From: Acorus gramineus
Lineage: Eukaryota; Streptophyta; Magnoliopsida; Acorales; Acoraceae
Length of the DNA stretch: 64,000 bases
Direction: 5' to 3'
Assembly (NCBI GenBank): GCA_030737835.1
Contig: CM060857.1
Location: 6,946,746-7,010,745, forward strand
The translations under genes were made by a program, and so were the position numbers. The notes under the pieces are model-generated. The model was given only the letters and a program-made list of their open reading frames with translations, did no database searches and was not told the DNA's origin. Position 1 is the first letter of the stretch. The number at the start of each line of letters is the position of its first letter. This document shows, piece by piece, positions 38,130 through 48,714 of this stretch.

Positions 38130-39383
38130 TGTCGGTATTGGATTTTGGAAGGGGGGTTGTGCTCCGGAAAGCCTTCCTCCCTCTCTTCCTGGTCCTTCGG
38201 GGGTTCTGCGTGTGTGGGAGTTCTTCGGAGGATCGGACCGAGAGAACTACGCCTTGGCAGGCTCGGTCGGATCGTCTCTCAGAAGGGGTGGTGGGTTATT
38301 TTTTTCTTTCCCGGCTAAGGCGGCCGACGGGTCCTTAGGAGTATTCAGGGGTGGTTGTGATCTCCACCTGCTTTTCTCTAAAAGCAGGAAAAGTTTGGGT
38401 TGATTTGATTGCCTTCGTGGGGGAGTTTGTGGGGTCTCTGCTATGAGACACGGGCATGCCGTACATAGAGGTGAAGACAAGGATCCTCTTCTGCTTTGGG
38501 AACTTGACTAAAGGAGAATTGGGACTTAGGTGGGGAAGGGCCGGCTAGTGGGGTTTAGCCGCCTGGTGGGGGGTGGCTAGTTAGGAGTAGCCGCCTGGTG
38601 TCTGGTTAAATTTGGGTAGAACCTGGGTAGGATTTGGCTTTGGGTATTGGCAAAGGATAAGCTAGGTTTAACCTGGGTTTTGCAGAGTGGATTTGGAGAG
38701 TGATTTGATGTAGGAAATGGGTTTCTCTCAGGGTTTTGAAATGGTGGTGTGGGGAATGGATTGGATGATATGAATGTGAGTTATTGGGAAGTATTTGATG
38801 ATTGGGAATGAATGGAAGAAATGTTTGGAGGACCCCTATTTATAGTAGAAGAGTTATAGGGGAGTGTCCACTGGACAATAGATCAAAATGGGTAATAAGG
38901 TGCTTGATTTGACCTCCAATTAGATCTTTGTTCTCTGACAATGTCCAGATGAGGGGCGGCTAGTTGGAACTAGCCACCCAGTGATGGGCGGCTACTCTCA
39001 AGTAGCCACCCCCATCATAACCTGCCAAACGTCCCATCTCTGACAAGCGGTGGCTTGGGTCGGTTACTAAGGTTGAACCGGCTGAGATGGGGCGGCTAAA
39101 AGGGACAATCCGCCGCAATCATGCTTGATTTATGTCCCATCCAGGAAGGCGGTTTGGGGTCGGTCAGGGGGGCGGCTAGTTCAAACTAGCCGCCTGGTAT
39201 GGGGCGGCTACACCCAAGTAACCGCCCCTGTCCAGGCTTTTAGATTTTTCTAAGTGTTGGACTTAGGATTTCCGGTCTTGGCTTCTAAGGGAGTTTTTCT
39301 ATTAGATGTCCAAATGTGGTAGTTTCCAATATTACTTGAAGTAAATTTCTTTTCTTTGGACAGTCAAAATTAGGGTATCTACA
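38130..39383 (-). mobile_element. Tat-type 3' LTR, minus orientation
   Basis: 1254 bp, the reverse complement of the family at 30663-31936 (left edge TGTCGGTATTGG, right edge GGGTATCTACA). Just beyond its right edge the minus strand reads CCGATGAGGGACAAT, which looks like a polypurine tract, so the interior of its element lies to the right and this is the 3' LTR of a minus-strand element. The left flank is broken gag of another element. The five bases before it are GCCGT; the matching copy would lie beyond the window. Confidence 0.85.
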
Positions 39384-39398
39384 ATTGTCCCTCATCGG
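39384..39398 (-). promoter_or_regulatory. Polypurine tract next to the Tat 3' LTR
   Basis: The minus strand reads CCGATGAGGGACAAT directly before the LTR start TGTAGATACCC. Purine-rich sequence at this place is needed for plus-strand priming. Confidence 0.6.
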
Positions 39399-40248
39399 AC
39401 GAAGTCTTTGTGTGAAACAGAAAGACTTCGATCGATGATAAGGAAAGAGACCGTTATTTTGGCCAACCCAACTTCAAGAAGTTTAGGACACATGACCAAT
39501 ACCATTCAAGGATTTTATTTAGGTCATCAGAGGTTGGGTTTTGACTACAATGGTTATCTAAAGAGTGATCCAGGTGGGAGAGTGAGTAAAAGTAAGGAAG
39601 CGAGTGATCCAACCCTTAGACGGGGTTCTTAGCCATCGTGCATGGAGCAGCCCGGCGTCAGTTTCCTTGTGCCTACCGTACCCGTGCTTGGGTAGCTCAG
39701 CGAATCAAGGGGATATCATAGACAGAAAGTAAAATAAAGTGTGTTTGATTTGGTGAATTGGATCATTTGAAAGACAAAGATTCTGGAAAAGAACCAGAAC
39801 TGAAGAAATTTGAACTGAATGGTACTGGTAATTGTGGTAAGACTTCAAAATAGTTGTGTTTGATCAAGTAAAACGTAGAAATAAACCAATGCATGGCTAT
39901 TTATTTTTGGAAAACTTGGAAATGGATGTGTTTGAGAAGCTGGCAAGGGGCGGCTAGTGGTGTTTAGCCAGCAGGGAGGGGCGGCTAGTGGTATTTAGCC
40001 GTCGGGTAGGGGGCCACTACTCGCGGGTAGCCGTCGGCTGACTGGGTCCCTTAAACCTAAAAGAGGACCCTCTCTCTCCCACACGTTTTCAAAAATGGTT
40101 GCTCTTCCCTCTCTTCTTCTTCTTCTCTGTTTAAAACCAAACAACCTTGATTTCCTTGACTTTGATTCGCCCTAGATCACTCCTTTCTTCTTGATTTCGA
40201 AGCCCTAGTTTCCTTTGGGGTTTTCCTTTCTTCACGAAATTGGAGGAG
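39399..40248. other. Interior of the Tat element before the PMD gene; hairpin motifs
   Basis: No coding sequence on either strand is convincing. At 39945-40045 three more GGCGGCTAGT...TTTAGCC-type units appear, the same words as in the Tat LTRs. They lie about 200-300 bases upstream of the PMD start codon, and a CT-rich patch (40065-40125) follows. This may be the promoter and leader of the PMD gene. Confidence 0.45.
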
Positions 40249-40858
40249 ATGACGAAGGGGCAGAAGACGGCTTCGATGATGAAGCATATCCGGTCTTCCC
40301 GAGGGCAGAGGGGGGCTGCCTCGGGGTCGGGCTCATCGGAGAGCGACGGTTTAGAGAGAAGGGTCGTGGAGGAGACGACCCAAACAGCGGAGGCACTGTC
40401 GGGAGATGCCGGCACGGGTTCGGTTGGGGATGTGCCTTTGGGGGCATTCTTGGGGGTTTCTACAGTTCCTAGGGGTGATGTGATCGGGTATACGCGCAAG
40501 AGGAGGCGCGGTGATCGACCGGTGGTAGCCGGAAGCTTTGGTTTGGAGGTCGTAGGATCGGCCGAGGGTGTAGTCAAGGAGGTAGGGGCTGAGGGGGTTA
40601 GTGAGGGTGTGAGGGCATCATTGGATGCCATCATAGGGATGTTGGATAGAGAGGCTACAGAGGTTAGGGCCGAGGAGGAGGCCTCGTGGGCCTTGGGCGT
40701 TTTTGAAATGTTGGCTTCCGATGCGGTGGGCATGGAGGAAGGTGAGGGAGTTCGGGTTGGGGCTGAAGAGGCTGTGGGTGTGGACACAGAGGCCACGGGG
40801 GCCAGTGCTGAGGTTGAGGTCGAGGAAGCCATAGCTAAGGAGGAGGGGGATGATGAGG

Positions 40859-43735
40859 TGTCACGCCCCAGGGCGGCCGTCCCCGGGACGCGGCAAGCGT
40901 ATACATGATATCAGCAGTCAATACAGGAGATCAATAACATGCCATAAACAACAGCTAAAAAGACAACACAGACAACAAAGAGGCTGACATGATGTATACA
41001 CAGATAGCGGAAGCTAAAAGACTGAATCTGTAAATCAACAACACATTACAGACTCGATACATAATCAACTGTCCTGTGAGAGCCAATATACACACAAACA
41101 TCCAAATACAATCCAAACTGGTGCCCAAGCACGGAAATATATACATACAATCAAAAAGGATGCTGATGGCCACTAATACTCGCGGGACGGGGCTCTACTC
41201 CGCTACTGGTGCAGTCTCTCGGGGAGCTCCTCCTTCAAGTCCGCCTCGGTAATCACTGGAGAAAAATAATTATGCGAGGGGTGAGCCACACGCTCAGTGA
41301 ATAGCACAACCCATGCATCACAGTTCATATTAACCACAATTAATCAGCAAAAGCCTCAAAGTGGCATAAACAACACAAATCCGGGGGTTCGTTACATCGC
41401 CGAACCACCACACTCTCACTCTCACCCTCACCCCTAAATAGGTGACAAAGGATATTGGGACTTAATAGGCTGTTAATCATCCTTACACAAACCAGTGAGT
41501 CGCCACATCGCCGGCCCACCACACCCTCACCGTCACCCCTCAATATGGTGACATGGGATATTGGGACTGACTAGGCTGTTGGTCGCCCTTGGTCCACCGA
41601 TAGTCTCTCCCCACTCCGTAGGCCGCTTGGCCACCCCCACATTCAGCACAGTCCGTCCCAAATCAAGAGGTGCCTACTGATGAGAGCCCCTGCACGGGAC
41701 AGCCTTTCTAACGCCGGGGCAGTATCTACACGGATCCAACGAAGGGAACAGAACAGCCCATCCATACGTATATGATCCACTCGGATCCGCCGACAACACA
41801 TCTAAACAATTCTAATGTCCTGAATTCTTCAGAATTCCTCCGGCGCGCATAACCAAGATGCGGGGAAATATATATCAACAAAATGAGGAAAAGAAACCTT
41901 GGGAGGGCAACCTGAGGTCCCGATATAGGACATCCCGCCAACCAAACAAGGAACACAGAGTACCCTAACCCGGGTCTCAATGTTGACCTCGCAAGGCCCC
42001 CTTATATTTCCTAAGGCATGCTAACAATATCATAAGCTTGCATTTAATTTAATAAATCAAACTAATAGGACGCATGCATAGGTCGAGGCTTTCCTAGCAT
42101 GATAACAAGGTGACAGGATGCACGGCTCTTACACATATCCTAAGGGTGCAAGTCCCTAACATACAAGTCTAGGGTGGCATGCATTCTACACACTAATCAT
42201 GCTTGCACAGATTACATATTAATCAGTTAATATTAACTATGGTGCCCCAGGGGAGGATGGTATACGCCCAAGTGCATATAGTGCCTCCCAACTGGGTTGG
42301 GTTGTCCCACTCACCAATAACCGGGTCGTCGCGCGACCGTCCGTCAAGATCTGCAAGACAGGGTAATCAACTTGGTGAGTAAAATACACAAATACACCAA
42401 AAATACACTAAAAATACACAACACTCGGGCAAACGTACATACGGCCCGTACGCACGCGAGCCCGAGCACTCCAACTCAATCCCGAACCCCCGGGCAGCCG
42501 TACGCACTGCGCGCTCATTGCGCCCCAGCGCAGCAACCCGCGCGCACACCCGCACACCATGCGCTCTCGCGCCTTGCCCAGCGCGCCATCGCCTCGTTCC
42601 GCGCGCACCCCGCGCGCACCACCGCTCGCCCAGCGTGCCATCGCCTCGCTCCACGCGCACCCCGCGCGCACCACCGGCCTCGCCTCACCGCGCGCGCACA
42701 GCACGCCTGCGCCTCTGCGCAGCGCTCCGCGCGCACGCTCCCGCACGGTGCCCAGCGCCCAGCGCCTGCGACCATCGCCCAGCGCCCAGCACCCGCGCCT
42801 GCCCTGCCTGCCTGCCTACCCGGGACAGCCCGCCTGCCCTGCCTGCTTGCCCGAGCCAGCCAACCACCACTCACCGGCCACCAGTGGCCTCCGACCGCCC
42901 CCAACCACCACCCACAACCCCCAACCGTCCCCACCCATCCAAAACCACCCCCTAACAAGCATCTATACATGGAAAAGAAGGAAAGAAACCTTACCCAAGG
43001 AAGGAAAGGAAGGAAGGGAAGACCGGGAGCTCTTCGTGCACCGAAACACCTCCCCAAAGACCTCCACCACCAAGCTCTTCCTCAGGCCTTGAAATGGCTG
43101 AAATCAGAGGAGAAAAGAGGGTAGAAGGGGCTAAACACGTCGGAACTTGAATCCGAAACCACCGGTAGATAGATCGGGATGAGATCTAACCTTTCTATTC
43201 TTTGTGTTTTTATTTCAAGCACTCTAACTAGCTCAAATCAAGAAAAGAGAGAGGGGGAGAGAGAAAATCAAGTGGGGAAGATGATGAATAGTGGGGGAGC
43301 TAATTTTAGATTCACTTAAATAAGTCAACACCACTTAATTAGGGTTAACTAGGATTAAGGCTTGATTAATTAGGTTTAAGTGGTTTTGACTTAGGTCAAC
43401 TCAACCACACAAAAAAACAAAAGGGTTGACCAAGTCATGGGCCCACTTTGACCGAGTCAACTCTCCCAATGACTTCTCGCTCGGTCAAAACCCGGATACG
43501 CCGCGGAACTGCGAAATTCTGAAACGTACCAGAATTCGATGAAATTTTCGTGAGTGGCTTGAAATGGCACCAGGACACATAATATGCAGTTAGATTTTCA
43601 ATCGGAGTCCTCAAACACAGGACGATAGCTAACAGTCCAAAATTTTAGCGGTTCCGATCGAAAAACAAAAAAACTCAAAAACTGCCAGAATGCTCCAATG
43701 GTTACCAGAAGGCAAAAAGTGACACATATATAACA
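40859..43735 (-). repeat. Tekay-like 3' LTR
   Basis: 2877 bp, left edge TGTCACGCCCCAGGGCGGCC, right edge CACATATATAACA. On the element's strand it begins TGTTATATATGTG and ends GACA. It contains the ACCCTC tandem units, a GC-rich minisatellite and a shared unit near the right end ('gaaattttcgtgagtggct'). Confidence 0.95.
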
Positions 43736-43750
43736 TTCTCCCCCCCTTAG
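43736..43750 (-). promoter_or_regulatory. Polypurine tract of the Tekay-like element
   Basis: The minus strand reads CCTAAGGGGGGGAGAA immediately before the 3' LTR start TGTTATAT. Confidence 0.9.
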
Positions 43751-43783
43751 GAAATTTTGTCCTCAAAATAAATACAAGAACAT

Positions 43784-46700
43784 CTAAGAAGGGAAAAGAT
43801 GCGGATACGCGTCACGCATGGCGTCCTCGAGCTCCCAAGTGGCCTCGGCACCGGAACGGTGCTGCCATCGCACCTTGACCAGCTGGACGGTCTTGGTGCG
43901 GAGCCTCTTCTCGCGGCGGTCCAGGATCTCAATCGGCTGCTCGACGAATGACAAGTCCGGCTCGAAGACGAGCGGCTCGAACGGGATGACGTGAGCAGGA
44001 TCGTGGACATATCGCCTCAGCTGCGAGACATGGAAGACGTCATGAGCCTGAGCCAACTGTGGGGGCAGAGCTATGCGATAGGCCACCTCTCCAACTCGCT
44101 CGAGGATGAGGAACGGCCCAATGAAACGCGGACTCAGCTTGCCCCGCACACCGAAACGGAAGATGCCCTTCATCGGGGACACCTTCAAGAAGACATGGTC
44201 ACCAACCTCGAAGGCGAGCTCACGGCGACGACGGTCGGCGTAGCACTTCTGACGACTCTGAGCGACTCGGATACGCTCGCGAATCGTCTTCACCATCTCT
44301 GAGGTCTGGTGAACGATCTCTGGTCCCTCCAACTGGCGCTCTCCGACCTCGTCCCAACACAAGGGGGACCTGCAGCTGCGGCCATAGAGCGCCTCGTAAG
44401 GAGCCATCCGGATACTCGAGTGGTAGCTGTTGTTGTAGGCAAACTCCACCAACGGAAGGTGCCTCTCCCAACTGCCTCCAAAATCGAGAACACAGGCTCG
44501 CAGCATATCCTCCAAGGTCTGGATCGTCCTCTCCGACTGGCCGTCCGTCTGCGGATGAAACGCTGTACTGAAATGGAGGTTCGTACCAAGGGCGTGCTGG
44601 AGGCTACGCCAGAACCTCGAAGTAAAACGCGCGTCTCGATCGAAATGATGCTGACGGGAGTGCCATGGAGACGAACAATCTCTGAGACGAACAACTGCGC
44701 CAGGGTGTCCAGAGAATCGGTGAGTCGGATGGGGAGGAAATGAGCAGACTTCGTCAGCCGGTCGACGATCACCCAGATGGCATCGCGACCCGAACGTGAC
44801 CTCGACAAACCCGAGACGAAGTCCATGGTGATCTGCTCCCACTTCCACTGAGGGATCTCAATGGACTGCAGCTTCCCCGCAGGGCGCTGATGCTCCGACT
44901 TCACCTGCTGGCATACTAGGCATCGGGCAACGAAACGGGCAATATCCGTCTTCATCCCGCGCCACCAGTAGCCGCGACGAAGGCCCCTGTACATCTTCGT
45001 GCCACCAGGATGCACTGTGTACCTCGAGCGATGGGCCTCGTCCAGAATCTTCCGCTTCAGCTCTGCGTCGTCGGGAATGCACACTCGGCCTCTGAACCGC
45101 AGGATCCCGTCCGCGCGAATCTGGTAGTCCTGACGCTCGCCCCGGGTGACGCCTTCAGAGAGGACTATAAAATGCGGATCCTGAGCCTGAGCCGTGCGGA
45201 TATCGTCGAGAAGGACTGGCTGCACCACTAGTCTGGCCAAAAAGCCACCAGCAGGAGTCTCTCGAACACTGATCCAGCAAGCGGCCTCCTACAGAAGCCT
45301 CCAACGACGGACAGCCATGTGGGCGGCCATGCCCAAGGGCTGCCTACTGAGAGCATCTGCTACGACATTCGCCTTACCCGGATGGTAAGCGATGTCACAA
45401 TCATAGTCCGTCAGGAACTCAACCCAACGTCTCTGACGCATGTTGAGCTCCGGCTGGGACTGCAAATATGTCAAGCTCTTATGATCGGTAAAGAGCTCGA
45501 ACTCCTCTCCATAGAGGTAATGCCTCCACATCTTCAGCGCAAAGATGATCGCTGCCAACTCAAGGTCGTGGGTGGGGTAATTCTGCTCATGGGGCTTCAA
45601 CTGACGCGACGCGTAAGCCACAACCTTACCGTGCTGCATCAGGACGCAACCCACACCCAACTGCGATGCATCTGTGTAAACTGCGAACCCACCACTCCCA
45701 GACGGAAGGGTAAGAACTGGCGCTGAGGTGAGCCTTCGCTTCAACTCCTGGAAGCTCTCCTCGCAAAACGGAGACCACTCGAACCTGACATCCTTCCGAG
45801 TGAGGCGGGTAAGAGGAACGGCTATCTTCGAGAAACCCTCGACAAACCTCCTGTAATAACCCGCCAAGCCCAAGAAGCTCCGAATCTCTGTGGGGTTCGA
45901 CGGTCGACGCCAATTCGACACGGCGAGCGTCTTCTCCGGGTCCACAGATATGCCCTCACCGGAAATCACATGGCCCAGAAAGGCCATATGCTCCAACCAG
46001 AACTCGCACTTGCTGAACTTGGCGAACAACTGATGTCTGGCCAAAGTCTCCAAGACAGTGCGAAGATGGTGAGCGTGCTCCTCAAGACTCCTCGAGTACA
46101 CCAATATGTCATCGATGAATACTACCACAAAGGAGTCGAGGAAGGGCCGAAACACCCGGTTCATCAGATCCATGAAGGCCGCCGGCGCGTTCGTCAACCC
46201 GAATGGCAGTACTCTGAACTCGTAGTGCCCATACCGAGTGCAAAAGGCCGTCTTCGGAATGTCTGACTCCCGGATCTTCAGCTGGTAGTAGCCCGAGCGG
46301 AGATCGATCTTGGAAAAGACACGCGCTCCCTGGAGCTGGTCAAACAGATCGTCGATCCGTGGCAATGGGTACTTGTTCTTTACTGTCCGCTTGTTCAGCT
46401 GCCTGTAATCAATACACAGCCGCAGCGAACCGTCCTTCTTCCGGACGAACAGGACAGGGGCTCCCCACGGAGAAACACTCGGACGTGCGAAGCCCTTCTC
46501 CAGCAACTCCTCCAACTGCTCCTTGAGCACCCTCAGCTCTGCAGGGGCCATCCGGTACGGAGCTCTCAAAATCGGCTCGGTCCCCGGAATCAGATTGATC
46601 TCAAACTCGATCGCGCGATCCGGCGGTAATCCCGGAAGATCATCGGGGAAAACCTCGGGATACTCTGCCACGACCGGAGTCTGACTGATATCTGCCCGCA

Positions 46701-47217
46701 GCGGTGCATCCTCCTGAGCAATGTACGCTAGAAAGCCCTCACATCCTCCCTGAAGGAGTCTCCACGCCTGCATGGACGACACGAACCCCAAAGGGGCTAC
46801 GTCACGATCGCCCACGAACTGGAAGGACCTCCGACCCGGAAGGTGGAAAGACACCGACTTGGCAAAACAGTCGATGCTGGCATGACTAGCTGCAAGCCAA
46901 TCCATTCCCAGGATGGCATCAAAGTCCGTCATCGCGAGCTCCACCAACTCCACTGGAAACTCATGCTCCGCAACCACCACCGAACACCCTCGGTACACAG
47001 AACGGAGGAGAATCCGGTCTCCCACGGGCAATGATATCTCCAAGATAGCATCCAAAGGGACAGACGCCACACCCATCCGTCTCGCGAAAGCGGGAGACAC
47101 GAACGAGTGTGTGGCTCCGGAATCAAACAACACATATGCAGGGAGCTGGGAGATCTGAACAATACCTCTGACCACGCTGCCTGATGCCTGAGCCTCCTCT
47201 GCCGAAAGCGCTGCCAC
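43784..47217 (-). pseudogene. Tekay-like pol: protease, reverse transcriptase, RNase H, integrase, chromodomain-like tail
   Basis: An uninterrupted ORF (47217-45289, 642 codons) carries protease ([14 protein letters not shown]), reverse transcriptase ([40 protein letters not shown]) and RNase H ([35 protein letters not shown]). After a frame change near 45250-45290 the integrase follows (45240 onward: HHCC-type HRSRYTVHPGG and CLVCQQVK, then [14 protein letters not shown]). A single-base loss near 44640 separates GTPVSIIS from the [11 protein letters not shown] segment read in a third frame (to 43784), which holds [14 protein letters not shown] and ends with [10 protein letters not shown]...[11 protein letters not shown], a chromodomain-like tail. 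The domain order PR-RT-RH-INT is that of Ty3/gypsy. The two frame breaks prevent a full polyprotein. Confidence 0.95.
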
Positions 47218-47287
47218 TCGGCCCTGGACAAACTGAGGCTGAGGAGCAGGGGCACGCCTCGCCGGCTGCGCTGGCTGCCTCCTCTGG

Positions 47288-48594
47288 TCAGCACGGCCAC
47301 CCTGTGGCTGCTGCTGCTGACGCTGAGGCTGCTGCTGCGGCTGGCGCTGAGGCTGCTGCTGCTGCTGCGCTGAGGCTGCTGCTGCTGAACGGCTGCTGCT
47401 GCAACTGCTGCTGCTGCGGAGGCATCACGCGGGGTCGGCCAGCGTCAGGGCAATTATACAAGATATGCCCGACGCGCTGACAGTGATAACAGCGCCGCGT
47501 CTCTGGTCGCCTCGCCTGGACTGGCACTGCTGCGATGGGTGCTGGACCTCGCACTGGCACCGCATCTGCAGGACCGCTGACCGATCGAAGCGGGGCCTCT
47601 TCTTCTTGCGCTGTCCCTGGTCCTGGCTCCTGGGTGGCCTCTGGTCTGCCAACGGGGTCGAAGCCCTCACGAGGATCCCGAGGTCTCGCTCGACTGTCTT
47701 CGCTCGAGACACCAAGTCGGAGTACCTCGTGAATGCCTGGGAGGTAACATGCACCCGAATGGCGCTGCTGAGACCAAGCTCGAATCGACGGCACCTCGTC
47801 TCCTCGTCCATCACCAAAGCTGGAGCGAATCTGGACAGTCTCGTGAAGCGCGTGGAGTAGTCAGCGACAGACATAGAGCCCTGCGTCAGCTGCTCAAACT
47901 CCTGCATCACTATCTGGCGCGTCGAGAATGGGAAGTACTCCTCCAAGAAATACCTCCGGAACCCCGTCCATGTAAGCTGCTCCACTCCCTCCGGGATGTC
48001 CACTGATCTAGTAGCCCACCAGTCGGCGGCGCTACCCTTCAGCATAAAAGTGGCCAGGGAGACTCGCTGGCGGTCGGTGCACTGCATGGTAGAGAAGATC
48101 GTATCCACCTCCATCAACCATCTCTCTGGAGCAAGGGGATCCACCGTCTGACCCTGGAACTCGGGAGGGTGGAGCTTCAGAAAGGCTGCGAGGCCACTCT
48201 GCTGCACTCGCGCTGCAGCCTCTAGCACCACCTCCCTCTCCTGGGGATCCTGAACTCTGACCGCCGGAACCACCACGGGGACTGGGGGTACATCGGGTAC
48301 CACAGGTGGATCTGCCACCAAGGGGACCTGCGGAACTGCCTCGCGGGCCGCCCGCAGCTCCTGAATCTCCCGTGCCTGATCTGCCAACACTCTGGTCTGG
48401 GCCTCCAGTGCCCTGGTCTGCGTCTCCACCAAATCTGCTATCCGCGCAAACGCGCGCTCCCAGGCAGGAGGCTCCTGCGCTGATCCTGGCCTCACGGCTG
48501 AGGACTCACCAATAGCATCCTCGCCTCTGGTAGGTCCGGAAACCTCCAAAGGTCGAGAGGGACCACGTCCGCGCCGTCCTCTGCGAGGAGGCAT
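47288..48594 (-). pseudogene. Tekay-like gag with frameshift
   Basis: The ATG at 48594-48592 lies about 100 bases inside the primer site. The N-terminus is basic (MPPRRGRRGRGPSRP), followed by a coiled region (ETQTRALEAQTRVLADQ) and the capsid domain (LKLHPPEFQGQTVDPLAPER, MLKGSAADWWATR, YSTRFTRLSRFAP). Near 47580 the frame changes. In the second frame lie a perfect CCHC zinc knuckle (CYHCQRVGHILYNC) and then Gln/Ser/Ala-rich repeats from a (CTG)n-like tract at 47300-47430 on the + strand. The frameshift separates capsid from nucleocapsid, though a sequencing or assembly error in this GC-rich stretch cannot be excluded. Confidence 0.9.
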
Positions 48595-48696
48595 ATCAGC
48601 AACCTAAGAAAACCAGACACTAGGATCAGAATACTCATATAGAAATCCTAGGACTCATCTCTACGAAAAAGAAGACAATTGGCTCTGACAGGACCA

Positions 48697-48709
48697 GGCT
48701 CTGATACCA
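48697..48709 (-). promoter_or_regulatory. Primer binding site (initiator Met tRNA)
   Basis: The minus strand reads TGGTATCAGAGCC, the standard plant initiator-Met primer site, five bases inside the 5' LTR border at 48715. It proves the minus-strand orientation of the element. Confidence 0.95.
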
Positions 48710-48714
48710 ACTTT

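Noticed and set aside
42367..43124. ORFs of 180-250 codons in the GC-rich LTR tract (also 50058-51086, 55679-56463, 57983-58843, 63268-63986)
   Set aside because: Same artefact; the sequence is LTR repeat with no domain or codon constraint.
43991..48515. Plus-strand ORFs opposite the Tekay gag/pol (for example 44309-44743, 47184-47480)
   Set aside because: Shadows of the minus-strand retrotransposon genes and of the (CTG)n tract.
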